The notes under the pieces were generated by a model. The model searched no databases. It was not told the origin of the DNA and saw only the letters and a program-made list of their open reading frames with translations. DNA of 64,000 nt. Origin: Aselliscus stoliczkanus (taxonomy: Eukaryota; Chordata; Mammalia; Chiroptera; Hipposideridae). The DNA lies in NCBI GenBank assembly GCA_033961575.1, contig CM066728.1, positions 34,906,352 through 34,970,351 on the forward strand, written 5' to 3'. The translations under genes and the position numbers were made by a program. Positions within the stretch are counted from its first letter, which is position 1, and the number at the start of each line of letters is the position of its first letter. Positions 48,165-59,617 of the stretch are shown here, in pieces.

Positions 48165-48668
48165 AATGTTTATATTAGTTTTCTATTGCTGCTGTGTAAC
48201 AGATTATCACAAATTTAGTAGATTAAAACAACACAACTTATTCTTCTATATTTCTAGAGGTCAAAAGTCTAAAATGGGTCAGCAAGGCTATATTCCTTTT
48301 GGAGGCTCTAGGGGAGAATCTGTTTTCTTGTTTTTTTTCCAGCTTCTAGAGGCCACCTGTATTCCTTGGCTCGTGGCTCCATCTTTCATCTTTAAAGCCA
48401 GCAGCATGGCATTTTCAAATCTCTTTCTCTCTCTGACTTCTGATTCGGTTGTCCTATCTCCTTCCCCTCCTTTGGCCCCCGTGCTTCCATGTTATCAAGA
48501 CTCATGATTATATCAGACCCACCAGGATAATCCAGGGTAATCTCCCCATCTCTATATCCTTAATTTAATCATACCTGTAAAGCCCCTTTTGTCATATAAA
48601 GTAACATATTCACAGGTTCTAGAAATTAGGACATGGACACCTTTGACGGGAATGGGGGGCATTATTCT
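48165..48668 (-). mobile_element. ERVL-MaLR LTR (MLT1 type)
   Basis: Reverse-complement order: 'tattgctgctgtgtaacag', 'cttctagaggccacctgtat', 'ttggctcgtggctccatctt', 'ataatccagggtaatctccc', 'tattcacaggttctagaaat' and 'cattattctactata'. Old and defective. The 113-codon plus-strand frame inside is antisense to it. Confidence 0.92.
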
Positions 48669-48800
48669 ACTATAATATTGTTGAACAAAAGTTTAACTTC
48701 TCTAAACCGTGGGTTTCTCCTCTGTAGAATGGAGTTTCTATGAGGATTAAAATGGAGTAATGGCTGTAAATGCACAATAAAGGTAAACTATTATTATTAT
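48669..48800 (+). repeat. MIR 3' fragment
   Basis: 'cttctctaaaccgtgggttt' and 'tctgtagaatggagtttcta', then 'tgaggattaaaatg', match the MIR core and 3' part. Confidence 0.7.
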
Positions 48801-48959
48801 GCCTTCTAATTATTGTAAAACCAAACTGCTTATAAGGAAGTGATTTAAGTATACTAAACTCTTATTTATTTCCTTCTTGCTGGTACGTCATGATGAGGGG
48901 TGTAAATTTGAATTCAGAGGACCTCAGGACATTTTTAAAGAGTTCCTTATCAATTAGGG

Positions 48960-49490
48960 TTGAGTAAAGGAAAGAAAACCAAGCTAAATATTTTAAGTGG
49001 AAAAGATTTAATATAGGACATGAGACAATTCTAAAACCACTGGAAAGACTGAGAGAGCAGGGATGAGCTGCAGCCACTGTCAATACTGAGTTTAAGAACA
49101 TACTGTTGTAGTGGGGATCTTGGGACCAGTAAGCCACTGCCATAGTGAACACAACGGACTCTGCACCCACTAAAGCTGGAGAATGAAAATCTGAGTCCAC
49201 CCACCACCTGCCTCTTGATACTTTAAGACTTTGTTTGCCAGTAGAAATAGTCAGAGGAAGATGTTCTCTGCTTCACTCCCACACTCCAACTCAAATGTAA
49301 GTGCATCCAATGTCCAGAGCCCAAGTGGTATTCAGAACTCTGGCATGAAAAGAGTCTGGAAAATGTAGACATCAGTTTTCCAGCCTCTGCTCGAGGAAAG
49401 CACAGAGAATGAGATTGAATGGATGCCAAGACACAGTCAACCAAATCCAAGCCAGTCTCTCTCCATCAACTAGCTATTGGCTGTGTGAAA
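48960..49490. repeat. Possible old LINE-1 3' UTR
   Basis: 'aaaccaagctaaatatttta' and 'gaaaagatttaatataggac' recall old L1 3' UTR sequence in reverse. The rest is unassigned. Confidence 0.35.
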
Positions 49491-49744
49491 TATATACCTT
49501 GCAAGGCAGTTCCCCTCCTATGATTGTCGCATTGCAGAGTCTGAGAACATTCTAAAATCCTATCAATGGGAGCATCTAGATTGCCTAAGAAATTTTCTGT
49601 GTTTAAAATTCCTTTGAAAAAATTCCCAACTGTCCTTTCTCTAAATATTATAGATCATGCAATACACTTTTTAACTGACTATTTTAAAAAATACATTATG
49701 TAAATGAATATGGATTTGAAATACTGAAAAGCTAACATAGTGGG

Positions 49745-50012
49745 CTAGAAATTTTCAACAGCAGTCTTAGCACAGGTTTAAAACATGGTGGATGTTCAAT
49801 AAATATGTATCCTCTCCTAAAATGTGAGTTGGCCAGCCTATAGATTTTCCATGGAGCTGTTAAAGAGTTTGACAAATCAGTTAAAAATGCATGTAGCTAA
49901 TTAAAATGGTGAGGCTTAGTTCTCAAAGTAGAGTGTGGTGGGGATTAACTATGATCAAATGTGTACCTGGTATCAAGTTGGTTCTCAGTAAGGATTCTAT
50001 CTCTTTCCTTCT
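49745..50012 (+). repeat. Possible MIR/L2 3' ends
   Basis: 'ggtggatgttcaataaata' (about 49787-49805) and 'cctggtatcaagttggttct' with 'cagtaaggatt' (49967-49996) resemble MIR or L2 3' ends. Confidence 0.45.
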
Positions 50013-51660
50013 ATTCCCATATCATTTCTGCATACCAGAGGTAAAAACGCACTGAGCCTTAGGTTTTGGGCTGCCCGAAGCCCATTTAGCCATATTTCAG
50101 TTCCAAAGTACCTTCCAATCCTACTATGCAACATGGCCTTGGCCACACTGGCCACTCTCTTTGTATAACCTTGAACATGATGCATAATTTCTAAATCCTC
50201 TCGCATAATCTTGGGAAGCATCAAAGCAAAATAGAACAACAACAAAAGAGCAAACCACACAGGGTTGCTTGCATATATTTGTGTTTCGAGGGAAGGATAA
50301 CTTTGAATTGAAACACTGGAATTATATAATGGGAAATCGGGAAATGACTACTCTTTGTACATCCTGAAATTGCCTTTTTGGCACTTAAACACACGACTAC
50401 AACACACCAAACTGGTAGTCAACTGGCAAACAAAAGAAGGTCTATATCTTTGGATTAAGAACATTACATTCTCTTCCACTACACAGATTGAAGTCACCTT
50501 GAATACTATGTAAAATGTAATTTCTATTTAATCATTTCCATTGGCCTATTTCTTTAAATAGGTAAAGATGTTTTCTTGACCTCTTATGTTAGAAAGATCT
50601 TATTCTAACACAAAGCATTGGTTTTTCAGTACAAAACGAAGTATAAGTTTAGAGCACTGCAACAAACTGGCAGGGCCCTCAGCAGAACACCTTGGACTGG
50701 ATGGTTGGTGATGCGAAAGACTTCATGGCTTCTCCCCCACAGTGGTGTGTTTGCAAAGTCCTAGCAAGTCTGGCTCTGTGCCAAGCAATTGAGGGGCACA
50801 TTTTTTTCTTGTGAATCGAATGAAACACCCCTTGGCCGACCGGCCCATGGAAGGCCCCAGGAACAGCTGGGTGGAATTAAATGGCATTTATTCCTGTATT
50901 GGTGATGGCCACAGGCCAGGAATTCTACACCCAAGACGCATGCAGCCTCCAGCACACATGAGCAGTGGTATTGATTGTGGCTGGAGCTCTATTCTCACTA
51001 TGGACAGGATGAGAATGATTAATTTTTCTATTAAAAAATTCCTGAAGGATATGGAGGGACTATTTATTTTTTTGCTCTAGGCCTGGTTTTCCTGATATCC
51101 ATGTAATTTTCCTGTGTCCACACAAGAAAGGGGGGAATTGTACAATTACACAATAGATTGAGATGACTCACACAACCAATGTCCACAAGGATCTAGTCTG
51201 AGATTCACTAAGTAATTACCTAGTGATTTCACATGATACTGGAATTAGAGTCAGAAAGACTCAATATTATGAAAATATAATTTCCCTCAAATTAACCTGT
51301 AAGTACTGGAAGGTTAAATGTGCTGAAATTGTTGAAAATGCTTTGACAAGAAAAAAAAAAAGACATGAGTTGGGGAACAGCCTTCTGGATGAAAAACATG
51401 CTATAAAGCCATAGTGCTCAAATGCTGTGGTATTAGATGAAAAGAGATATTCAGAAGAATAGAATCGAACAGACAAGACCTATTGCCTGTCAGAATTTAT
51501 TATATAATACATTTTGTAATTCAAATCAATGAAGAAGGTATAGTTGCTCAGGAATTTTATTGGGACCCTTAGGAAAAAATAAAGTTATAAAGTTGTCTCT
51601 CAGGGTATACCACCTTCTTCCCCAATCTGAATGGATTAAAGATTTAAACATTCAAAGATA
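50013..51660. other. Unrecognised non-coding DNA
   Basis: About 1.65 kb without recognised repeat or gene. The 89-codon frame at 50811-51080 has no support. The portion 50640-51060 looks unique and could be tested for conservation. Confidence 0.45.
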
Positions 51661-51670
51661 TATAAGAGCT

Positions 51671-51838
51671 GGGGCAGCCGGTTAGCTCGTTTGGTTAGAG
51701 CACAGTGCTCATAACACCAAGGTTGCTGGTTCGATCCCCACATGGGCCACTGAGATGCACTCTCCACAACTATATTGAAACAACTACTTGACTTGGAGCT
51801 GATGGGACCTGGAAAAACACACTGTTCTCCAATAAATT
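51671..51838 (+). mobile_element. VES-like tRNA-derived SINE
   Basis: Head 'agccggttagctcgtttggt', 'agagcacagtgctcataaca', B-box 'ggttcgatccccacatgggc', body 'gacttggagctgatgggacc' and 'tggaaaaacacactgttct', then an AT-rich tail. Same family as the minus-strand copy at 28860. No clean TSD is visible. Confidence 0.92.
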
Positions 51839-51879
51839 AAAATATATATATTTTAAGTACATCAGAAAATAAATAAAGG

Positions 51880-51881
<2 letters not shown>

Positions 51882-51927
<46 letters not shown>
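51882..51927. repeat. (TG)n microsatellite
   Basis: About 23 uninterrupted TG units. Confidence 0.98.
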
Positions 51928-51930
<3 letters not shown>

Positions 51931-52477
51931 GAAAGTGGATCTAAACTCTGGCTTCATACTAGGAAAGATGGCTTCATTTGACTCTACAAAACTAAAATAG
52001 ATGGTTCATAGAAAAAGAAATACAAATTCCTACATACATATAAAAACATACTCATCCTCATAACTAAGGAAATGCAAATTGAGCATAAAGAGAATACTTT
52101 TTGCCTATAAGTCACCTTTTAAAAATTTAAAAATCAGTATTGGTGAGAGGTTGAGGAAAGAAGTATTTTCATATACTTTTTGAAAGTAGAAGATGATAAA
52201 ACCTTTTTGAAGGCAACTTGACAATATCAATCAAAAATTTAAATGCACATAACATGTATCTAACAATTACACTTCGATATTATGGTAAAAGTATGCCAAG
52301 ATATTTACTGTAGCACTGCTTGTCCCAACTATCACAGAAACAATCTAAATGTCCAGCAAGGGAAATGAGTTAAATTATGATGTATCCATGTGATAGAATA
52401 TTATGTAGACATTAAATAAGCCATATGTACTGATATATAAAAATTACAAGATGTATAAGTAAATAGAAAAATTCATG

Positions 52478-54485
52478 AAAATTACAGAATATTCTCAGAA
52501 ACAAGACAAGAATGGCCACTTTCACCAAATTTAGTCAATATAGTATTGGAAGTCCTAGCCAAAGCAGTCAGACAAGAAAATGAAATAAAAGGCATCCAAA
52601 TTGGAAAGGAAAAAGAAAAACTGTCATTTTGCAGATGACATATTGCTATATAGAGAGAACCCCAAAGATTCCACCAAGAAAGATTAGAACTGATAAATAA
52701 ATTCAGCAAAGTAGCAGGACACAAAATTAATATTCAGAAATCAGTTGCATATTTATACACCAATAACGAACTATCAGAAAGGGATTTTAAGAAAACAGTC
52801 CCTGGGCCGGCCGAGTGGCGCGGTGGTTGAGCGCTGGCTTGGGAGGCCAGCGGCCCGGGTTCGGGTCCCACTTATGAGGACCAGTGACACTGCCCTCAAA
52901 AAAAAAAAAAAAAAAAAAAAGAAAAGAAAACAGTCCCATTTATGATTTCATCAAAAAATAAGATAAAATACCTAGGAATAAATTTAACCAAGGAGGTAAA
53001 AGATTTGTACTTGGAAAATTATAAGACACTGAAGAAAGAAACTGAAGGAAATACAATTAAATGGAAGAATATGCCATGCTCATGGATAGGAAGAATTAAT
53101 GTAGCTTAATATTGTTAAAAGTCCATACTACCCAAAGCAATCCCTATCAAAATACCAATGGCATTTTTCACAGAAATAGAACAAATAATCCTAAGAATTA
53201 TGTGAAACTATAAAAGACCCCAAATAGCCATGGCAATCCTGAGAAATAAGAACAAACCTAAAGGTATCACGCTACCTGATATCAAACTACTATAAGGCCA
53301 TAGTGATTAAAACAGCATGGTACTTACTGGCTTAAAATAGACACATAGATCAATGGAACAGACTAGGGAGCCCAGAAATAAAATCACACCTATGTGGTCA
53401 ATTAATCTACAACAAGGAGGCAAGAATTTACAATGGGTAAAGATAGTCTATTCAATAAATGGTGTTGGGAAAATCGGACAGGTACATGCAAAAAAATGAA
53501 ATGGGACCACCTTCTTACTCCATATACAAGAATAATCTCAAAATGGATAAAAAACTTAAATGTAAGACCTGACACCATAAAACCCCTAGAAGAAAACATA
53601 GGCAGTAAACTCTACTGAATAGAAGACATTTACTAATTATACATCCAATGAAGGTTGATATCTATAAAATTTATAAAGAACTCATAGAACTCAACAGCAA
53701 AAAAAGCCAAAAAAACCCCCAAAAAACAAAAAATTCAATTAAAAAATGGGCGAAGGACCCGAACAGACATTTCTGCAAAGAGAACATACAGATGGCCAAT
53801 AGACATATGAAAAGATGCTCAACGTCACTAATCATCAGAAAAATGCAAATGAAAATCACAGAGATATCACTTCACACCTGTCAGAATAGCCGTCATCAAT
53901 AAATCAACAAACAACAAGTGTTGGCGAGGATGTGGAGAAAAGGGAACCCTTGTGCACTGTGGGTGGGATTGAAAATTGTGCAGCCACTATGGAAAACAGT
54001 ATGGAGGTTCCTCAAAAAAGTTGAAATTAGACATACCTTATGACCCAGCAATTCACAATTTATTGGAAGAAATCTAAAACACTAATTCAAAAAGATACAT
54101 GTATGCACCCCTATGTTCTCTGTACTTTTTACAATAGCCAAGATATGGAACCAACCTAAGTGCCCATCAATAGACGATTAGATAAAGGAGTGGTACATAT
54201 ATATAATAGACTATTACTCGACCATAAAAAGAATGAAATCCTACCATTTGCAATAATATGGATGGACCTAGAGGGTATTATGATAAGTGAAATGAGTTAG
54301 GCAGAGAAAGACAAATACCATATGATCTCACTTATATGTAGAATAGCATAAATTAACAAACAAAAAAGAAACTCATAGATACAGAGAACAAACTGAGAGT
54401 TGGCAAATGGGAGGGGGCTGGTAAAAAAGGTGAAGGAAAAAAAAAAAGAAAATTAAAGAATTTTCTTACAAAAATGCAAAAAATT
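52478..54485 (+). mobile_element. 5'-truncated LINE-1 (ORF2 reverse transcriptase end to A-tail)
   Basis: Ordered ORF2 phrases: 'tagtattggaagtcctagcc', 'cattttgcagatgacatatt', 'aataaattcagcaaagtagc', 'tggatagg', 'aaaccccta', 'aaaaatgggcgaaggacccg', 'gtgttggcgaggatgtggag', then 'ccatatgatctcacttatat' and an A-rich tail near 54440-54480. The 'cagatgacatatt' block corresponds to the F/YADD catalytic motif of the reverse transcriptase, here frameshifted. The remaining short frames at 53433-53618 and 53648-53902 are ORF2 pieces. Dead copy. Confidence 0.94.
52789..52937 (+). mobile_element. Short tRNA-derived SINE in L1, perfect TSD
   Basis: Element 52803-52923 with head 'gggccggccgagtggcgcgg', B-box 'gggttcgggtccc' and a 23-bp-class A-tail. 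'aagaaaacagtccc' is duplicated perfectly at 52789-52802 and 52924-52937. It is younger than the L1 that it interrupts. Confidence 0.96.
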
Positions 54486-54630
54486 CTTTAAAATATGTAA
54501 TAAAAAACATGACCACATATATAAATTTTTTGAAAAATGATACATATAAATGTAGACATATGCTATTATATATTTTTTCTGAAGTGAAAACTGTTAACAG
54601 TGATTATCATTAGGGGGATTCTAAGGATGG

Positions 54631-54631
<1 letters not shown>

Positions 54632-54678
<47 letters not shown>
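54632..54678. repeat. (TG)n microsatellite
   Basis: About 23 TG units, followed by 'agggtgaggggtagggttag', which resembles but does not form a telomere array. Confidence 0.98.
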
Positions 54679-54680
<2 letters not shown>

Positions 54681-54827
54681 GGTGAGGGGTAGGGTTAGGG
54701 AGAAATTAATAGGAATCAGACATGGAAAAGTTGATCTGAACTAAACTGTGATTTGTCTTGAATGTCAAGTTAAAATTTGGAACCCAAATGTAGGCAACAG
54801 TAATCCATTGTACATTTTTAATAAATT

Positions 54828-54965
54828 TCATTTAAACTTTTTTTTTTTTTTTTTTTGAGGTCAGTGTCACTGGCCCTCATATGCGGGACCCGAACCAGGG
54901 CCGCTGGCTTCTCAAGCCAGGGCTTAACCACTGCGCCACTCGGCCAGCCCCTCATTTAAACTTTT
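54828..54965 (-). mobile_element. Short tRNA-derived SINE, perfect TSD
   Basis: Element 54842-54951, T-run at left, head 'ggctggccgagtggcgcagt' at right on the minus strand. 'tcatttaaactttt' is duplicated at 54828-54841 and 54952-54965. Confidence 0.95.
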
Positions 54966-55229
54966 GAACAAATACATTAACATAGTTTAAAATCAAAAGA
55001 AAAATAAATGATATATAGTGAAAATTTTTTGCCTTATCCTTGTCTTCCATCCTTTCAGTTCACCATCCCTTTAATATAGGTAACCACTGTTAATATTTTC
55101 TCGTATTTCCTTCAGAGTTTCTTTTTGATTTTATAAGCAAATGTAACAATGATTATTTTTGATATATGAATGATATTTATTTTTCCTTCCTTTTAATACA
55201 AAAGTTAGAGTATTATACATAGTGATAGC

Positions 55230-55511
55230 TACTTTTCTATTTTTTTTTCTTTTTTTTAAATTTTTTTAAGGGCAATGTCACTGGCTCTCACATGTGGGAC
55301 CCGAACCGGGGCCGCTGGTTTCCGAGGCCAGCACTTAACCACCACACCATTCGGCCGGCCCCTAATAACTGAAACATTTCTGTTTTTTGGTTTTTTTTTG
55401 AGGGCAGTGTTACTGGCCCTCATATGTGGGACCGAACCGGGGCAGCTGGCTTCCCAAACCAGCGCTTAACCACCGTGCCACTTGGCCAGACCCTTACTTT
55501 TCTATTTTTTT
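55230..55511 (-). mobile_element. SINE dimer inserted as one unit
   Basis: Two short SINEs of the same orientation, at 55382-55494 (upstream on the minus strand) and 55247-55362, are joined by a linker of about 19 bp (55363-55381). The only TSD found is 'tacttttctattttttt', at 55230-55246 and 55495-55511, enclosing both. Each copy has its own head and A-tail. This suggests that a dimeric transcript was retroposed, although two successive events in the same site cannot be excluded. Confidence 0.85.
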
Positions 55512-55650
55512 AAACTTAATCTTGGGCTGGCCGAGTGGCGCAGTGGTTAAGCCCTGGCTTGGGAAGCTAGCGGCCCTGGTTTGGGTCCCACATATGAGGG
55601 CCAGTGACACTGCCCTCAAAAAAAAAAAAAAAAGTTTAAACTTAATCTTA
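55509..55650 (+). mobile_element. Short tRNA-derived SINE, perfect TSD
   Basis: Element 55524-55635, flanked by 'tttaaacttaatctt' at 55509-55523 and 55636-55650. It is head-to-head with the SINE ending at 55494, only about 30 bp away, so the pair forms a long inverted repeat. Confidence 0.95.
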
Positions 55651-56420
55651 AGTTTTGGGGATCTTTCCATTTCACTATATTCATTTCACTCATTCTTTTG
55701 TATAATTACACATTATTCCACTGTATGGATCACACATTACTTATTTAACTAGTTAACTCTTGTTGGCTATTTGGATTGTCTCCAATATTTTTCTACAAAA
55801 GATAGATGGCTAGATAGCTAAAGGGAAAATATTTAAAATTTTCAAATTCAAGTACATCATGGACATCATCTTTTTAGAATAGATACCAGCCATGAACTAA
55901 CCAGTGGGTCTTACTTGTATGTGTGTGTGTCAGTTAAATATTAGCCCTGAAAAATATTTTTGTATGTAATCAAATAGATCTGTAGAATGTAGAATCTGTA
56001 GAATACATCCATGTACTTTCAGAAACAGAATTACTGGATTAAAGGGTATAGGCATTTAACATATACTGTCAAATTACTCTCCATTGGAATTATACCAATT
56101 TATATACTCTCTGGCTCATTATGAGAGTGACTCTTTCCTTACAACCTTGCCAAAAGAGTGTGTTAGCAAACTTTTGCCAATCAGATAACTCAAAAATGGT
56201 ATCTTAGGATAGTTTTAATTTTCAGTTTTCTTAATATGAATATGGTAAAATTGAACAATTTTTTGTTTAAGAGACATTTGTGGTTTTTTTCTTGAGAACT
56301 GGGTGTGTACATCCTTTGCCTATCATTCTATGTTATTCTATATGTTAATGGCTTTTTTCTTATTAATTTCTAGGAGCTCTTATACAATAGGGAGATTATC
56401 TTATTGTCTATGGTATGAAT

Positions 56421-56930
56421 TAAAATCCAACCTGTCCTTCCCACCCAGCTAACCAATTAGCTTTTGGCTTTGTTTCAGGTGTTTTCATTCCATGCTGAAA
56501 CTTTTTCCCCTTTATGGCTTTTTGGTTTTGAGCCATAATTATAAAGGCTTCTCCTACTCTAAGGTTATAATAGAACTCGCCAATATGTTCATTTAATAGT
56601 AGTAAAGTTTTCATTTAATTCTATGATCTACTTGGAATTTCTCCTGCTGCCAGCTGGGCGGTATGGATCTAACTATATTTTCATTGAAGATTTTTGCAGT
56701 TTGTCTTACCTGACATCATGGCCATTCCTGGTGTATGATAAGCATGATACAAAGATGAGTGGTATGTTTTCTACCCAATGTCTGAATACCCACAATTGGC
56801 ATTTATAGCCGACACTGCTGGCTGCTCAACTGACAGCTATTTCCTCCATCTCCCTTGCTCCAAAGCCCTAACTTTGCTTGGGTAACTACCCCTCCATGAT
56901 GTGATTTACCGTAAATCTTGGTTAACCCAA
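56421..56930. other. Unrecognised non-coding DNA
   Basis: No gene or repeat recognised. Confidence 0.4.
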
Positions 56931-57330
56931 CCTATCACTCTCATCCCATTCTTCTTCTCAGAGACTCGTTTCAATGGTAGTTTGTGACCTCGTTCTGGCC
57001 AGTGACGTGGGAAAGGTCTGTTGGAAGACTTCCAAGAAAGTTTTCCTTACTCTTGAAATGAGATCAGAAGGTAAAAATATCCCTCTTCTTCCCTATTGTG
57101 AAGCATTATCAATTTTTCATGGGACTCAAAGAACCGAGACTGCCATTTTCTACCTGTGAGAGGAGCCAGCCAAAGATGGAGCCAACTGCTGTGTTTGTCA
57201 GAACAGGATGATCGATGAAAAGAATCCGGATCCTGATTTGTGTCATTAAGATGTTGAATTAAGCACTTTACAGCCACGCTTCCTTTGGACTTCTTGTTAT
57301 CTGAAAATAAATTCTCTTCATTGTTAAGTA
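56931..57330 (+). mobile_element. Possible LTR remnant
   Basis: 'ttgtgacctcgttctggcca', 'gggactcaaagaaccgagac', 'ggacttcttgttatctgaaa' and AATAAA at about 57306, followed by 'ttctcttcattgtt', resemble a decayed ERVL-type LTR. The family is not identified and no TSD is seen. Confidence 0.4.
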
Positions 57331-57429
57331 ACGAACAATGGATGATCTGTTCATTGCAGCATCCTCATACAGTGGTCCAAAAATGTTGCACATGAAATGG
57401 AATACAGATCACAGAAATACAGAACACAA

Positions 57430-57892
57430 ATCAGAGGTCTTTTTTTTTAAAAGATTTTAAGATTTTATTGGGGAATTGGGGGAGGGGAACAGCACTGGGG
57501 AATTGGGGAAGGGGAACAGACAAGTTGCTGTCTTTTTATTCTTCAGTCTAGTTGCGGAGGACGTTGCTTCACTGGTCGATGTTGGTATCATCATTGTACT
57601 CTTCTCGGATGAGGCAGATCGGTCGCTGGCCTTTGGACAGCCACTCACAGAGGCTCTTGGCAGCTCATGCTGGTTGCGGGCCACTCACTGTAGCCTATGG
57701 CAGCCCACTGCAGCAGGGGCTGCAGCCTACACCATCGCCGGGACTTCACAGCCCAGCTCCAGGTGCAGCTGTTGTTAGCTGTAGAGGGCAGTGTCACTGG
57801 CCCTCATATGTGGGATCTGAACCAGGACTGCTGGCATCCCAAGCCAGCTCTTAACCAATGCGCCACTCAGCCAGCCCCAGATCAGAGGTCTT
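57430..57892 (-). mobile_element. Long-bodied tRNA-derived SINE, perfect TSD
   Basis: Element 57442-57880, with its tail (T-run, 'ttttattggggaattggggg') at left and the head 'gggctggctgagtggcgcat' at right on the minus strand. 'atcagaggtctt' is duplicated at 57430-57441 and 57881-57892. It carries a doubled tail block ('ggaattgggggaggggaaca' then a near repeat), as do the copies at 10421 and 19788. Confidence 0.95.
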
Positions 57893-59427
57893 AACATTGC
57901 CTTCAAGTTGGTTCCTCAGCCTCTTGTGTTGATGTCTTTAACATGTCTTCCAGGCTAACTCTGTGCAATGCTACCACAGCAGACTTCTGACCAGAATGCT
58001 AATGGAGTTGAAAGAATGTTGAAAAATGGAAAAGTAGGTGTGTGAAAATTTACAACACAATTTTAAGTTTAAACATTTGACTTATACCCCCAGAGATAAT
58101 TTTTTATAATTTTACTTGCCCAGATTTAATGAAAGCAAACTTATCAGTGATATATTCAAAATGTATTTCTGGAAAACAACATTTTAAAAAACCCACAAAA
58201 ACATGTATATAAGGATGCACATTTTTCCTTTTGCCTCAGGCTCTAACTGGCGTGGCAAGACATTGTTGGATCTTGTTTTTATTTAAAATTGTGTGATTTT
58301 GTTCATTACAGGTTTTTTTTTTTGCATTAATTTTGATTTATAAAGATGTTGCATAAAAATAGTGTTTATCTTGATTACTGAGTTTTTTGATGCTGCCTTT
58401 TATTTTGCACCAGAGCTGAGTGTCTGACTTGCCTTTTCTAGCCCTGGGCTGGCCGGCTGCCATATCCCTGGGGCAACACAATGTAAGCAAGGCTTCTAGA
58501 TCATGTGACCTGGTGCTCAGCTGTCTAACTTTTGGGATATATAGCTCCCCAATTTTAAAGATGAGTGGTTTTCCAGACACTCTCTGGGTTGCTCCTCCTA
58601 TTTTTCTCCTTGCCTTACTTAGCATCTTCATGTTGGAGACAATGTCCCCTTGCCGCCCTCTCTAGCTCCTCCTCCACCCCAAAAAAAATCCCCGGTGAAT
58701 AAGCCCTAACAGAATTCTGCATGTGAAACTTTGAAATATGATTTAGAAATACAAAAGCCAGTTGTTTATTTTGGATCAAGTCAGCAGATTGTCAGGCCCA
58801 AGGCAATATATGTAAAAAGCTCTTTGGAAGTGAAATTTGTTTTATTATAATAGCAAGTGTTTTCATCTTTTTTAGCCCATAGGCAACTAAAGTATTTTCT
58901 GCAGTCGGACTGGGACAGGAGACATTTTCAGATAAATGACCTCTTACTACACCTAGAGATGCCATTCATGCTGCTTCACAGGAACTTGCAAGGAGAGGCA
59001 ATTTGGTGGGTTCTTAAAGGGGACAGAAAAGGAAATTGAAAAAGTCTTTCCTGATACAGTAGTCATTTAGATAAAAGGTTTGGGTGAAGTGGTTTTTACA
59101 TTCAGGACCTAGATACCTTTTCAACATGGGATTTAAACAGATTGCTAAGTATTACGGTAGAAATAAAAAATTGAAATCAGTAGGAAAATGTCAATTTCTT
59201 GCCATTTTGAAATGTCTGTTTTAAAAAGAAGCTCAAAATGTGGCTGCTCTAGTGTACAGCTTGTGTGGCTATAAGACTACCCACGGCCCAGCTGAGACTT
59301 TGTGCTCCTGTATTTTGGTCTTCTTGCTGTTGTCAGACTCCCAGCTCATTAGTATTTAAATCAGCTCATAAATATTTCCTGGAAATTCACAGTTGCATAA
59401 GCGTTACCACTATGCATCTCCTGTTCT
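57893..59427. other. Unique-looking non-coding DNA
   Basis: About 1.5 kb without recognised repeat. No coding sequence can be supported; the opposed frames at 58338-58665 overlap and are unsupported. It is a reasonable place to look for conserved non-coding sequence. Confidence 0.45.
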
Positions 59428-59617
59428 TCTTTAGTCTTATTTAACGCCTTTGTTTCTTAGGCTGCTAATGTTGAAGGAGGGTAGATTTGATTACGTATTA
59501 ATCTTGCTGATGTATGATGATGAAAAAGAAAAGGAAGTCCTGTTAGAAGATAAAGACGAGAAACAGAGAAAGGATGCGGAACGAAATTTTACTCTATTTC
59601 CTTTGTACAAATAAAAT
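59428..59617 (+). other. Weak candidate: terminal exon
   Basis: A good splice-acceptor-like tract ('ttaacgcctttgtttcttag', ending at 59460) precedes an open frame that continues from 59462 for 50 codons to TAA at 59612-59614. It includes a possible ATG at 59468. The product would be acidic and lysine-rich (MYDDEKEKEVLLEDKDEKQR in the middle) and is not recognised. AATAAA overlaps the stop codon (59610-59615). No partner exon is seen. A-rich sequence easily stays open by chance, so this is only a candidate. Confidence 0.15.

Larger units (their letters stand above)
51950..54730 (+). mobile_element. Older LINE-1, split by a younger LINE-1
   Basis: 51950-52470 reads as the L1 ORF2/3' UTR junction ('gcactgcttgtcccaactat', 'aatgtccagcaagggaaatg', 'tagaatattatgtagacatt'). 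54486-54730 ('acagtgattatcattagggg') continues the same older 3' UTR. The younger L1 lies between. All frames are destroyed. Confidence 0.75.
54966..56420 (-). mobile_element. Old LINE-1 3' UTR, interrupted by SINEs
   Basis: 'ttcaccatccctttaatata', 'ggtaaccactgttaatattt', 'attccactgtatggatcaca', 'ggctatttggattgtctcca' and 'acagaattactggattaaag' are reverse-complement L1 3' UTR phrases spread over three blocks between SINE insertions. Confidence 0.75.

Noticed and set aside
54679..54702. Interstitial telomere repeat
   Set aside because: Only about two loose TTAGGG-like units follow the TG tract, too few to call a telomeric array.
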